From assembly GCA_964374115.1 (NCBI GenBank), contig CAYJXK010000001.1:1-64000 (forward strand): DNA of 64,000 bases, in the 5' to 3' direction. The notes under the pieces were generated by a model. It was not told the DNA's origin, did no database searches, and saw only the letters and a list, made by a program, of their open reading frames with translations. The position numbers and the translations under genes are program-made. This document shows positions 26,701 to 34,272 of the stretch, in pieces. The first letter of the stretch is position 1; each line of letters opens with the position of its first letter. The DNA is from CAYJXK01 sp964374115 (GTDB taxonomy: Bacteria; Patescibacteriota; Patescibacteriia; Magasanikbacterales; UBA922).

Positions 26701-29700
26701 ATTCCTTTTTATACCAATTCACGCTGGCCATCATGGGGGTATCTTGGGACGCAGATCAAAACACCGTTGCCGCTCGACCCGCTCAATCATTGGTCTGATT
26801 GCGAGCCTTCGGATAAACAAACCTGTTGGGATGAAAAAACGAGTCTGTTTTACTGTCCGGCATACACGAGTATCTATGAATATACATACAATCAGCCTGA
26901 TTCATCATATCTTCTTCATGTGCCGATGGAATTTTTTGTTCAAGCGGATCTTGATCAATTTTCTTCGTTTACCGGTGTCGGCGGCGGGAATTTTGATAGT
27001 GGATATGGAAATATAGACGGGAAAGTCGGGGTGACATCAGGCGATTCATCTTGTATGGCGCAAGTCATTTTGAGCCAATCGACCCCGTCAGCGCCGCCCG
27101 CATGTTTGAATGGATCAATCGCTAAAGCGGATCTTAATTGCGATGGGACTATAACCTCGGTAGATCAAGCGATCGTTGTCGCGCTTGCGACGAACATTCC
27201 TTTGAATCAAGCAGTTGACAAAAATACAAATAATGTCGCGGATGCCTGTGAAAAACAAAATTTTTATACGCTTATTCCGACTTGTCAAGGACAGACGCAG
27301 AGTCCTTTTGCCGGCAGTTGCGGAGATGGCAATGTGAATTTGGGAGAGAGTTGCGATCCGCCAAACAAAACACAGGTGTATGGATCTTGCGGCAAAGGGA
27401 CATATACTATTGGCACCTGTAATACTGAGTGCAAAGAGACGATACAATGCACTTCTCTTGCCTCATGTGGCAATGCGAAAGTAGAAATAGGAGAAGATTG
27501 CGATTTTGGCTCGAAGAAGAATGGAACCTATGGCACCAATTGCTCTGCGTCATGCACGTATTCTGCGACAGTGGCATCGTGTGGCGATGGTGCAATCCAG
27601 GCGCCGATTGAGTATTGTGAAAAGGTCAGCGATATACAGGCGGTCGTGCAAGTGACAGACGCAAAGAACATACAGAAGTATGGGCATCTGAGCTGTACGC
27701 CGTTTTTGGCGACATTTGTGAATGAATATATATCCAAAGAGTTGTGTTCTGGAGACAATGCTTGTGTCCTTGGCACTGTGTTGAGTTTTGCTCCGCTTGT
27801 CAAAACAGCTTCTCTTTGCGCGAGCGCGACAGGTTATTGTTCCGGCAACAAACAACTGTTATGTGCTGAAGATGCCGACTGCTCGAAGGGTCCGATCTCT
27901 ATAAATCCTGTGATAAAAATAACCAAGAACAACGTTGCGACGATCCTTGATGGAACTGTATTAACATCCTCCGTGAGCTCTTATGGCACATGTGTGAAGA
28001 ACAAGGCATATGGCGCTTCGTATAATTTTTACAAGAAAAATACCTGTTCCTGGGATTGCACCACTAATGGCGGATATTGTGGCGATGGGATCGCGCAACC
28101 GCCGTCCGAGATCTGTGATGATGGGAATACGACTGATTTTGATGGGTGCTCGAGCGTCTGTCTCAAAGAAAATATCGCGTGCAAGAGTCTGAATCCCAAC
28201 ATAATCGTGGATGCAACGGCAAAAACAACACAAATCGTCCTTGGCAAAGGGAATTATAACACTTTGAATAATTTTCAAGGCGAACCTCTGGGCGCGTGCG
28301 TAACCAATACCACAGGCGATGATATCTGTCGCGCGTACGGATTGGCGTGTAAAACGATGATGAACGCAAATACAGCAAACGCATCAAACTGTAATCAAAA
28401 TCTATCAGACAGTCCGTCAGCTCAAAATCAATCCACAAATGCCAAATCTGCTCTGTGTTATGGAATCTACAACGGCCCCATCGCGCTTCCTCCCTCAAGC
28501 GGGACATGCGGGAATAAGACTATTGATGCGGATAAAGGAGAAACATGCGATCTCGGGGATCAAAATGGCATCGCGTGTTCCCCGGAGTATGGCAAATCCT
28601 GCACGTATTGTGCCGACGATTGTTCGACAACGCTCACGGTGGATCCAATTGCCTATTGTGGAAATAAAATAGTAGAATCCGAAAGTGGGGAAAAATGTGA
28701 TATTGATGGAACAAATGTGGTCATAAAAAAGCAACAAAATAGTCAAGTCCTGGACTACTCGTGCGCGGATGTCTTCCAAGAAGACGGCGATCAGACCACC
28801 GATCCACAATATGCCAAAGGAAAAACGAGCTGTGACAATCAGTGCACCCTGTTCAATAAGACACAATGTATTCTCTGCGGAGAAAAACAAGGGGGACATG
28901 TGCCGGAATTGGCGCTTATGAATGTGATGGTGGGGGACAATGTAGCAGGCGACGGTGGATGGAAGAATGATAAGAAAAAAATTCTGTATAAAGCAAACAA
29001 CGCGGGGGTAACAGCTAACATTGCAGAAGACATGAGTATCGGAGACGCATTTATGAAGTATAGTCCATGGGTCGGGGATGACAATTGGAAGAAATACAAA
29101 GGCATCGAAAGCAATGCGGCATGTTTCGCGTCATATAAAGTACGTTTTTCCACTGCTGGATCAGAAACGTACGCCAGTGATTATTTCGACTACCCGCTTA
29201 CCGTGTTTGGAAACACCGTGCGCAATGATTACGCGCTTTCTCCCGCCGTACCACCCGGATACGCGCGCGTTGTGCTCCGATGGGCCTCAACAGATGGCGA
29301 CTACACCATGCTTGGAAATCTTTTCAATCCATTATTCCAAAATGAAGATGGTACTGTTCAGGGAGGGACAGCCCCACTTTCCTACTTAGAAGCGAAGAAA
29401 GATAACAAGATATGCGATGCAATCGAGACAGAAACAATCAGTGGTCATACCTTCTGGACACCGAAGAGTTGCGGATCTTACACATATGGCGTTAAGCCCA
29501 AGAGTGTTTATGTTCATCCATTTGGAAAAACGCCAAATCTACGCGCGCAAGCGTTTACAGTCAAAGTGGCTGATCTTGCCAACGGAGACAAAATCGCGTT
29601 TTTTGTGCAGGATCTCCAAAAACCAAAAGGGATTCAGGGTGATGTGTTGAGTCCTACGATCAAGGCCGATGTGTATCTGCCAAAAGGTAATTTTACTAAT

Positions 29701-29904
29701 CAAACAGAAAATAGCACGAAATTGACCACGTATCTCCCCACAAAAACATTCGCCATCACAGAGTCAGCAGGAACAAGCTCGAACGCGAGCGCCTCATATT
29801 GGTATGCCTTTAATATTGTCAAAAAGAGTGATACCATCAGTATTGAACCAGTACAGAAGATTGTTACGGATTTTGAGGGGATACTCACAGAGTATGCAAA
29901 TTAA
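17725..29904 (+). CDS. giant pilin-anchored multidomain surface protein, about 4059 aa
   Basis: An exported giant. Layout: signal peptide 1-36 (ending SSAQQ), two-helix TrbC/VirB2-like segment about 55-128, Gly-rich linker, LamG-like region about 300-440, and IPT/TIG Ig-like repeats near 675, 825, 900 and 1015. Big_5-type domains follow near 1234, 1537 and 2107. Clusters of CGDG/CGNxxxxxGExCD Cys-rich repeats (DUF4215-like) lie near 1763-1990 and 3198-3660, at least ten in all. A YCF48-like beta-propeller (GWAVGxxGxILxTxNGGxxW) spans about 2622-2919, and a dockerin/EF-hand-like pair about 3087-3175 (ADLNCDGTITSVDQ). ATG at 17725 is chosen over GTG at 17707 because it gives a clean MKKPWQKK signal peptide. 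Likely a cell-surface fibre or adhesin; ligand unknown. Confidence 0.88.
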   Translation: MKKPWQKKYIALSLGFLTVLSFFVFSATLFVDVSSAQQQDFGVEEVGENIGLTGQDIRIVIAKIIRTALGLLGIIALGIILYAGFLWLTSAGNEDKIIQAKRLMINAAIGLAIILSAFTITQFLLNALGGGGGGEDVKPPPSCNPCTLGSACYNQTQCNAFCLLEENITNSFCKDAAFYVKSITPSTPSGDTKMNNIIVRALFSHPIAGGTDLSKALTLMSAGAGKPIQSNIKENGYLVEAVYDGADKQCVKTSDVASLPWKSPLSLYIPPQTLPYSIKTPQDSLPFLSVLPNNSFVNLKAPYTIDITLTLDAIPPKPASPPPGQTASAQLLFKQNSFWLTYNLSTESFCLLVAQKLQGTDGAQSNQICLPGKVIVGKKYHLFITQDSIKVTLFDDTTKSSTNSVDLLQNINPLFLGYPTSQYFAQFTVYDWKMLEGTALTQSQITALLGSNALCLPSGSYTTKVDTNIKDIYNSTLVSADPSFGGKTYPLDALFTASTIGMIDTVPPVIGDILVDGAANGMLKINNPYTLSTTIKDVTAAALFGGVAYAHLTITGPSGGKVIDWYTGPSVADGSSKDFVFQFKDTAWSDLFVPGQQYKATIEAFDIDNNKTVKSKFITATGPNCDQFGGGSGPGCIPLGTNCKSDAACSLDAKCIDVEESDLCVPESEECICVAWPTITSIDPLNGASGNWITIKGAHFGDTAGAIDWGKDTNNDGDVTGVDPEAYLIVGAIAECTADVWRDNWIIAEVPNDTSLALQSKSAIQVTIADAEKPIDLSALVMKDASVDEHGPIIDLFEKNDIKRPGLCVVQTADLQTAALPDTAVTAIGSGFGDTEGASTIKFGGVQGSVQTADWTNTAIETSVPGTLDPGEIGVVVNVANENSNSVPFTVLKETGDLDPVISLIDPANSTPKSYITIYGKGFGTSGHVYLANSKQVAVDCAQTKAGGDDPNTAACFEFGQSFPLQCTKTWTDTQVIVEVPDQSVASYSLVLINQAGFYTDGNNTFEIQTGGPRPSICELKPAFGPAPILNTSGKLSIFGKNFKPAAADPTIYFWKQGAEANTLSTWLSATFNTWVPTDPTVLSDVVPGFQGTQDLAPWTDGALQTLIPVASSANGGYTMKKGPIRVKGANGQESNSLNYEVGACSKASTAEKNLYNQSYHCCTEGADADQWKLNAVACDGEVREAGYVWRFTTGKIPVYPAVIENCDIKNWNVAGQTPPYPSPIPWEGHDPNTPACINGTVAVRFTKGMDPDSLKNKIKVYTCGTGDAIDCNTPIEILLTNSEGVDEWEYVSSLQLLKIMKGDVTTNILTPNTWYRVELLNGILSAKEDLGPGKEAYQAPLVKADPLHCEDPVNGNSTVYCYEFKTGGQSCVLTSAGIQPPNKTVTYLGYLLEQAYENDPVLELKGIFDKTQFIDLNMLFVYLIMGQSDKACNVLEVSGMGWNWATNSTIQATAEKLSDAGTKKNDDKAHVIALENTAPGFVQIQASAPFKLQENQNVDGADTASKSQTINAAPADLTIDLSNPGVSYFEPNCAEACVNGGILVTFDTYMDQSTYSLGFYVFACEDAVCDTLTDVTNLFELPENLQTPFTLRALLKNSNFLASGTYYKVSLNGENVTKTEVTVGKKPGSINGQLGIMSAGSKKDLTKVGKQLPPKEWVFKTQNSATPCAVGSLDVKPNPFTANIIGEKTLYEVLPKANPGVCSKDGQILNKWDYGYSWSTADGTVATVTNFGTPGISKSYCSNSCLLNGSDIPTTIASSLYLCGDGKLDPGEDCDPPGENNCEVNCVYTSGKLTTEELTGSQPYSAFDPNLVGASWCGDGFVTKGEACDSAISLAQAGGQPGKSNIGCSNNCLHTGSVVQSFACEVLGDPATLCANAVSVCGNKELEIGEGCEVVSDGGAVIYRTFTGPTDTIGEEATVTVSNANTLCNASCLLTNVCGTALAECVKDTSGCSSSCRFNGSTLLASVPSLCGDTIVGIGEYPACEVAESPTDLPGNNPLQIVTAEGNGIVNSETKKQNTFINVALDTWYTSTTKATVPPGQGAYALQCGYTEFVSPSASTGEYNDCPNNPDNVFGVGTNSCCLNRPVRTDEYPMDGAGFSGSDSPNPVCRNTAIKVTFNGEIDESSLTQPGNFVVVDGHPNGFACESIGEKNVSDLVSSLLAYQGGLEGDAGFFARVWQWIKGFFVRIFGGNVFASAYKTQVTSLSVWCSGSVAALPEITKTTDASNAVTQTTVSIAINKTLAPSTVYGVVLNGDIGGIANTSGVLIKSPDSSSRDDIWLFETGDDICKIKDVTVDPSSYLFTKPDAISSFFAEVHSQNEQLIQSTAGYSWEWSWGPHNDPLFTIPDTSNPSYPLESSDHIMISSNNLEGHATGFANATVTEDIDAVNNHKGKIFSGTTELYAQFCEKPWPALESDGSWSPWIQETYQMSMWYCSDAGVGGVVSDDLPYLVEVPPESIADPLSLKKYLFFNQQNTDVIGLQVFANPDRLSPLAWLQKKKGFAVTGFQSLDIDGYEAITDGENYYINALNKSGTVWFTNIYLLSINDGAQSSTKTVFDSLINSLEFNLNIPEVPYCGATMLDPDVTESKGCESDLECVGKQKTETLKEQKNGVCSVGSDGTWQEILVGSNETLQDIHIIGDKIWIAGDALTMMYSGDSGKNWTKQSVPGENIAGLSGLDFVDENNGWAVGSSGFIVQTKKGGAVWETLTKIPPNTPTLNAIDMANATEGWAVGYTGTILKTTNGSTWKKQTSGVTNRLNDVIFISPTIGWVVGGSGTILKTINGGAEWNKQTSGTTENIYGIFFLDENNGWAVGSNGMILQTTNGGTAWSIKNTLEEGKVNSNMVFNDVVFQNANTGWVVGGFGKNSIGLSTNNGGQTWKQFSLSPPNTTNNDLLDIALTTDGVWTVGESGLVFTTANLVSCSSNAACVSPNTCVDYQTEEKKTTDLSVCGNARTKLKRDWKRVNHIRLTQQIFASYFGQNDSYPDLKSGTFIPFYTNSRWPSWGYLGTQIKTPLPLDPLNHWSDCEPSDKQTCWDEKTSLFYCPAYTSIYEYTYNQPDSSYLLHVPMEFFVQADLDQFSSFTGVGGGNFDSGYGNIDGKVGVTSGDSSCMAQVILSQSTPSAPPACLNGSIAKADLNCDGTITSVDQAIVVALATNIPLNQAVDKNTNNVADACEKQNFYTLIPTCQGQTQSPFAGSCGDGNVNLGESCDPPNKTQVYGSCGKGTYTIGTCNTECKETIQCTSLASCGNAKVEIGEDCDFGSKKNGTYGTNCSASCTYSATVASCGDGAIQAPIEYCEKVSDIQAVVQVTDAKNIQKYGHLSCTPFLATFVNEYISKELCSGDNACVLGTVLSFAPLVKTASLCASATGYCSGNKQLLCAEDADCSKGPISINPVIKITKNNVATILDGTVLTSSVSSYGTCVKNKAYGASYNFYKKNTCSWDCTTNGGYCGDGIAQPPSEICDDGNTTDFDGCSSVCLKENIACKSLNPNIIVDATAKTTQIVLGKGNYNTLNNFQGEPLGACVTNTTGDDICRAYGLACKTMMNANTANASNCNQNLSDSPSAQNQSTNAKSALCYGIYNGPIALPPSSGTCGNKTIDADKGETCDLGDQNGIACSPEYGKSCTYCADDCSTTLTVDPIAYCGNKIVESESGEKCDIDGTNVVIKKQQNSQVLDYSCADVFQEDGDQTTDPQYAKGKTSCDNQCTLFNKTQCILCGEKQGGHVPELALMNVMVGDNVAGDGGWKNDKKKILYKANNAGVTANIAEDMSIGDAFMKYSPWVGDDNWKKYKGIESNAACFASYKVRFSTAGSETYASDYFDYPLTVFGNTVRNDYALSPAVPPGYARVVLRWASTDGDYTMLGNLFNPLFQNEDGTVQGGTAPLSYLEAKKDNKICDAIETETISGHTFWTPKSCGSYTYGVKPKSVYVHPFGKTPNLRAQAFTVKVADLANGDKIAFFVQDLQKPKGIQGDVLSPTIKADVYLPKGNFTNQTENSTKLTTYLPTKTFAITESAGTSSNASASYWYAFNIVKKSDTISIEPVQKIVTDFEGILTEYAN

Positions 29905-29988
29905 AATCACGCAGAAGTCGGGACTCCATAATTTTAGACTGTACTGGTTTCATATGACTATCAACCGTGACTCTAAATTTTTCATTAT

Positions 29989-30765
29989 ATGTTTGACGAT
30001 ACCCCTCAAAAACCCGGAAACATTCCTGTGAATCTTCCATTCATAGAGCCAGAAGATATTTTTTCTTCTGTCGAAGAAGCATCCTCTCCTGTATTAGAAG
30101 CAGGACTGGAGCAGGCAGTTGTCTCACAGCAAGAAGAAGCGCCATCCGCGCTCGAGGCGGGGATCCTTCGACCAAAAGTGACGGCAGAAACAGCGCCTCC
30201 TCTCACCATGGATGCGCCATCTCGAGACCCTCGGCCATACACGCCTCCACCTACTGAAGATATGTTTCGAGAGACCGAACCCGCTCGCACGTTGGGAACA
30301 CCCAAAATGAGAGGGCCGTTTCTTTCTCGTGGCCTTATTGGAATTGGGATCGGCGTTATTGCGTTCGCGATTATTGGAGTGGGAGGTTGGCTGGTCTATC
30401 GCAACATGACAGAAGGCGGCGGTGACTCCAAAGATTTCGATACTCCAAGTCTACCTCAAGAGACCAATAGTTTGAGCGCGCCCTCGACAGAAGCGGCGAT
30501 TGACAACAAAGTATTGTTTGGCGATGTGGTTGATTCAGATGAAGATGGCATAGATGATGTGGAAGAGAAACAACGGGGGACTGACCCGCTCCACTGGGAT
30601 AGTGATCGGGATGAACTTTCGGATGGTGATGAATTGCTCATTTGGAAGACCAATCCATTGAATCCAGATACAGATGGAGATACATTCAAAGATGGTCTCG
30701 AAGTGCGCTCTGGCTATAGTCCAAGCGGGCCAGGGAAGTTTTCTACTGTCCCGAAGAAACCGTAG
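29989..30765 (+). CDS. single-pass membrane protein with thrombospondin-3-like calcium repeats, 258 aa
   Basis: A Pro/Glu-rich N-terminal region of about 110 residues is followed by a membrane helix (about 112-137, LIGIGIGVIAFAIIGVGGWLVY). The exported part ends in Asp-rich calcium-binding repeats: DSDEDGIDDVEEKQRGTDP, DSDRDELSDGDEL, DTDGDTFKDGLE. These are thrombospondin type 3 or EF-hand-like loops. With no signal peptide, the N-terminus probably stays in the cytoplasm. It follows the giant surface gene by 84 nt and resembles the next protein in layout. Confidence 0.8.
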   Translation: MFDDTPQKPGNIPVNLPFIEPEDIFSSVEEASSPVLEAGLEQAVVSQQEEAPSALEAGILRPKVTAETAPPLTMDAPSRDPRPYTPPPTEDMFRETEPARTLGTPKMRGPFLSRGLIGIGIGVIAFAIIGVGGWLVYRNMTEGGGDSKDFDTPSLPQETNSLSAPSTEAAIDNKVLFGDVVDSDEDGIDDVEEKQRGTDPLHWDSDRDELSDGDELLIWKTNPLNPDTDGDTFKDGLEVRSGYSPSGPGKFSTVPKKP

Positions 30766-30805
30766 TCAAACCCTCCAACCGCAAACCAACAAAACGGGTT
30801 TGACA

Positions 30806-30878
30806 CCTTGCTCACACAGTCCTCACGAGAAAAAAGAGAAGTGAACGCCTCTTTGAGAGGCAAACGCGTACGTCCTAC
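30806..30878 (+). repeat. repeat family A, 73-nt copy upstream of the 376-aa gene
   Basis: Almost identical to 14835-14908, including CTCACACA, CACGAGAAAAAAGAGA and the GCCTCT-TTG-AGAGGC hairpin. It ends 4 nt before the next ATG, so it forms the whole 5' leader. Confidence 0.85.
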
Positions 30879-30882
30879 ATAT

Positions 30883-32013
30883 ATGTTTTTCAAGAAAAAA
30901 GAAAAAAAATCTGATGCTTCTCTTTCAGATTCAGAGTCTCGAACGATTCAGACGATTCCGGACGCATTTTACGGTGGGCAAAATCCGGATGTGTATGGGG
31001 TGAAACATCTGGAACAGACAGAGCACAAAGCCTCGCTGATGAAACCGATTCATCTCTCGAGACCATCTGATAGCGCGTCACCCTTGTTTCATTCAAAGAA
31101 ATTTATTCGTATCAGCATTGCAAGCGTGAGTTTTGTCATCATTGTGGGAGCGATCACGTGGTATTATATTGGACAAGCACAGCGGCAGCGCGCTCGAGAG
31201 ACGAATCAGAGAGTGGCTCCATCAATTTCCTCTGTCCCGATTGTGAATACGACCGCTACAGAGACGCTCGCGCTCACAACATCATCTCCTCTCATTTTCT
31301 CACAGACGACGAATATGCCCACGGCGCCATCACTTGGTTCCGCGCCGATCCAGTTTCCTTCCCCGACCACACTTCTCGCCTCTGATCTTGATAATGATTC
31401 GCTCACTGATCTCGAAGAAGAAGTGTTTCTCACAGATTCAGGGGTGTGGGATACAGACACCGATGGATATTACGACGGACAAGAAGTCATCAATTTATAT
31501 AACCCAAAAGGAATTGCTCCAGAAAAACTTTTGGATTCTGGTTTAGTCGGCGCGTATGTCAATCCGACATGGAAATATACGGTGTATTATCCGAGTACTT
31601 GGGAAATTGCTCCAGTAGATACAGAAGCCGACGAGGTGTTGGTGAGTGGGTTGCATGGAGATTTTATTGAAATACGCGCCATACCAAAAGGCCTCAATGA
31701 GTCCTTTGTCTCTTGGTTCGCGACACATGCGGCAGGACAACAATTTTCTGATTATTTTCCGAGAAAGAATCGGTTCGGACATGATATTTTTGTGCGAAAA
31801 GACGGGTTGGTGATAGTCGTCCCCGGGTCGGACGCCGTATTTGTGATTGTCTATCATACCGAAGGACAGGAGATCATTTTTCCACATATCATAGATATGA
31901 TGACGCAAAGTTTCCAAGAAGGAACGATCAACGTATTTATTCCTTCGTCAGATGTATCTATTGTTACATCCTCTGCAACATCTTCTGTTTCCGATGAAGA
32001 GGAAATCCTATGA
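30883..32013 (+). CDS. single-pass membrane protein with calcium-binding repeat and PsbP-like domain, 376 aa
   Basis: Cytoplasmic N-terminus rich in Lys and Ser (MFFKKKEKKS), one membrane helix (about 72-92) and a Ser/Thr-rich linker. Next is an Asp-rich loop pair (DLDNDSLTDLEEEVF, DTDTDGYYDGQEV), then a domain starting WKYTVYYPSTWEIAP, like the PsbP-like substrate-binding folds often found at the end of such surface proteins. The start at 30883 is chosen because the upstream frame would translate the family A repeat. Its stop overlaps the ybeY start (ATGA), so surface and core genes are translationally linked. Confidence 0.8.
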   Translation: MFFKKKEKKSDASLSDSESRTIQTIPDAFYGGQNPDVYGVKHLEQTEHKASLMKPIHLSRPSDSASPLFHSKKFIRISIASVSFVIIVGAITWYYIGQAQRQRARETNQRVAPSISSVPIVNTTATETLALTTSSPLIFSQTTNMPTAPSLGSAPIQFPSPTTLLASDLDNDSLTDLEEEVFLTDSGVWDTDTDGYYDGQEVINLYNPKGIAPEKLLDSGLVGAYVNPTWKYTVYYPSTWEIAPVDTEADEVLVSGLHGDFIEIRAIPKGLNESFVSWFATHAAGQQFSDYFPRKNRFGHDIFVRKDGLVIVVPGSDAVFVIVYHTEGQEIIFPHIIDMMTQSFQEGTINVFIPSSDVSIVTSSATSSVSDEEEIL

Positions 32014-32447
32014 CGTGTATTGTCTATCGGCAGGTGAAAGATGTTCCTCTCTCTTCGCGCATAATTCAGAAACTTGTACAGACACTTCTTTTGTCTTTTC
32101 CGCAATCAAAAAGAGGATCGCTGAATGTCCATCTGGTCGGACTTGATCGCATGAGAACGCTGAACAGAACGATGAGAGGGGTGGATCGGCCGACAGACGT
32201 GTTGTCGTTTGCTATAACAAAGGATCAGAACACGAGAAAGACAGAGAGAGATCTTGGAGACATTTTTTTATGCGTCCCGTATCTTGCGTCTCAAGCGAGG
32301 AGATTTGGCGTGTCTGTGCGAGAAGAATGCGCGCGGATGCTCATCCATGGGGTACTCCATATTGGTGGATTTGATCATACGACAAAAAAAGAAGCAGACC
32401 GCATGTTTTTTCTGCAGGAAAAGTTGCTTCGGAAACTGCACTTATAA
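32010..32447 (+). CDS. ybeY: endoribonuclease YbeY
   Basis: Metal-dependent RNase needed for 16S rRNA 3'-end maturation and ribosome quality control. The 145-residue protein carries the zinc motif HGVLHIGGFDH with His113, His117 and His123, and the RPTDVLSFA segment at 60-68. It overlaps the preceding gene by 4 nt. Confidence 0.95.
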   Translation: MTCIVYRQVKDVPLSSRIIQKLVQTLLLSFPQSKRGSLNVHLVGLDRMRTLNRTMRGVDRPTDVLSFAITKDQNTRKTERDLGDIFLCVPYLASQARRFGVSVREECARMLIHGVLHIGGFDHTTKKEADRMFFLQEKLLRKLHL

Positions 32448-32454
32448 TACGTGT

Positions 32455-32826
32455 ATGTCCATTCGTATATTCGCGCGCAGTATCCATTGTGCTATAAAAG
32501 GCCTTCGATTAATCTTCAAAGAAGAACAGAATTTTCGTTTGGAGATAGCGGGCGCTTTTGGCGTTCTTTTTCTTTCTTTCATGTTTCATGTCACCAGATC
32601 AGAATTTTTTATTCTTCTGGTCATGATTTTTTTTGTTCTCACTATCGAGATCATAAATACCATTGTTGAACGGTTGCTCGATATGTTGAAACCCAGACTG
32701 CATATGCATGTCGAGGTGATCAAAGATATGATGGCGGGCGCGGTATTATGCGTCTCGATGATTGCGGCGATTATTGGATTCATGATTTTTATTCCATATA
32801 TTCTTGAATTTCTGTTCTCACAATGA
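32455..32826 (+). CDS. dgkA: diacylglycerol kinase (DgkA/undecaprenol kinase family)
   Basis: A 123-residue integral membrane kinase with three helices. Conserved parts are KGLRLIFKEEQNFRLEI, the active-site segment EIINTIVERLLDM and VIKDMMAGAVL. In Gram-positive-like bacteria this family phosphorylates undecaprenol for cell-wall synthesis. A TATAAT (32443-32448) sits 6 nt before the ATG, which would give a leaderless transcript if used, but its -35 is poor. It follows ybeY, as in many Firmicutes. Confidence 0.9.
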   Translation: MSIRIFARSIHCAIKGLRLIFKEEQNFRLEIAGAFGVLFLSFMFHVTRSEFFILLVMIFFVLTIEIINTIVERLLDMLKPRLHMHVEVIKDMMAGAVLCVSMIAAIIGFMIFIPYILEFLFSQ

Positions 32827-32844
32827 TACGATGAGGAAACGTGT

Positions 32845-34110
32845 ATGATTTTACGACGCGCACAACAGAGCGAACTTATTACAGGACTCGAAATCGGATC
32901 GACAGCGATTCGTCTTGCTGTCGGCCACATGGTTCGGGGGATGAATGGCAAAGAGGATCTCCAGATCATCGGCATGGGAGAAGTACCGTCTGATGGCGTG
33001 CATCGGGGAGTCGTTTCGAGTATTGAAGAAACGGTTTCTTCGCTTTCCAATGGTTTGGAACAAATAGAACGGCTGATTGGAGTCCCAATAGAACATGCGT
33101 GGATAGGTATTTCTGGGATACATATTTTTGCCGAAGAATGCAAAGGAGTGGTCGCTGTCGCCAAAGCTGACGGAGAGATTTCTGAAGAGGATGTTGATCG
33201 AGCAATTGATGCCGCACGAACGGTTGCCGTGCCGCTCAATTATGAGATTCTTCACGTATTGCCACGTCGTTTCAATGTGGATGGTCAGACAGGAATCAAG
33301 GATCCTGTGGGGATGACAGGAACACGCCTTGAGGCGGATGCTCATATCATCTATGGAGTCGCGGCTCACATGAAAAATATTACCAAAGCCGTGCATCGGG
33401 CCGGTCTCGATATTGATGATCTTGTGCTGTCTATTCTTTCAGCTGGAGAAGTGGTCGTGACGTCTCGACAGAAAGATCTTGGCGTTGCGGTGGTCAATAT
33501 TGGCGGATCAACAACGAGTATGGTCGTGTATGAAGAAGGGGATATCCTTCATACGGCGGTACTCCCATTGGGATCAGAACATATCACGAATGATATTGCC
33601 ATCGGTCTTCGCACATCCATTGATATCGCCGAGCGCGTCAAAATTCAAATGGGGACTTGTCTTCTCGATGCAGTATCCAAAAAAGAAAAAATTAACTTGG
33701 CCGAGTACGGCGCGACGGATGAGGAAATAGTATCTCGGGCGTATCTTGCAGAGATCATTGAGGCGCGCGTCACAGAACTCATGGAAAAGGTGGATGAACA
33801 ACTGGCGCGTATCGGGCGGCGCGCTCGACTTCCAGCTGGAGTTGTATTTCTTGGAGGTGGCGCCAAGATCCATGGCCTCAGAGATGTGGGGAAACAGATT
33901 CTTGGTGTTTCTGCGTCTCTCGGATATCCGCTGTTTATTACCAGTGGCCAGCCTCGAGTCAATGATATTGGGTTTACCTCGACCGTGGGACTGGTGCGCT
34001 GGGGGGCAGAAATGCGTCGCAGAGGAGTCCAACCCGGTCATGGTCCATTCGGCAACGTCGGAAAAGTGATCGACAAAGTACAACATTTTTTGAAATCATT
34101 GATGCCATAA
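32845..34110 (+). CDS. ftsA: cell division protein FtsA
   Basis: Actin-like ATPase that ties FtsZ to the membrane. The 421-residue protein has the phosphate-binding TGLEIGSTAIRLAV at the start, the SHS2-insert domain 1C (near 80-165), NIGGSTTSMVVYEEG as the second phosphate loop and VVFLGGGAKIHGL as the adenosine motif. It ends in an amphipathic helix (VIDKVQHFLKSLMP) for membrane binding. GAGGAA precedes the ATG by 8 nt. ftsZ follows 162 nt later with its own promoter. Confidence 0.96.
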   Translation: MILRRAQQSELITGLEIGSTAIRLAVGHMVRGMNGKEDLQIIGMGEVPSDGVHRGVVSSIEETVSSLSNGLEQIERLIGVPIEHAWIGISGIHIFAEECKGVVAVAKADGEISEEDVDRAIDAARTVAVPLNYEILHVLPRRFNVDGQTGIKDPVGMTGTRLEADAHIIYGVAAHMKNITKAVHRAGLDIDDLVLSILSAGEVVVTSRQKDLGVAVVNIGGSTTSMVVYEEGDILHTAVLPLGSEHITNDIAIGLRTSIDIAERVKIQMGTCLLDAVSKKEKINLAEYGATDEEIVSRAYLAEIIEARVTELMEKVDEQLARIGRRARLPAGVVFLGGGAKIHGLRDVGKQILGVSASLGYPLFITSGQPRVNDIGFTSTVGLVRWGAEMRRRGVQPGHGPFGNVGKVIDKVQHFLKSLMP

Positions 34111-34166
34111 GGAAGGAGAGGGTATTTTTTTTCCTTTAGTTATACACACAGAGAAAATAGCCTTAC

Positions 34167-34196
34167 TTGACATCATTTATAGAAAAAAGATACACT
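34167..34196 (+). promoter_or_regulatory. ftsZ promoter
   Basis: TTGACA (34167-34172), 18-nt spacer, TACACT (34191-34196), giving a leader of about 70 nt. Confidence 0.7.
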
Positions 34197-34232
34197 ACCT
34201 GCGACGTTTGTGTATTTTTTTCTTTTATTTTT

Positions 34233-34256
34233 CTGAACACTTTTATTGTTCAGGAG
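34233..34256 (+). promoter_or_regulatory. hairpin overlapping a Shine-Dalgarno-like site in the ftsZ leader
   Basis: CTGAACA (34233-34239) pairs with TGTTCAG (34247-34253), and AGGAG (34252-34256) begins in the stem. The AGGAG is 16 nt from the ftsZ ATG, farther than usual, so its use is uncertain. Confidence 0.45.
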
Positions 34257-34272
34257 AATACCAACCATACGT

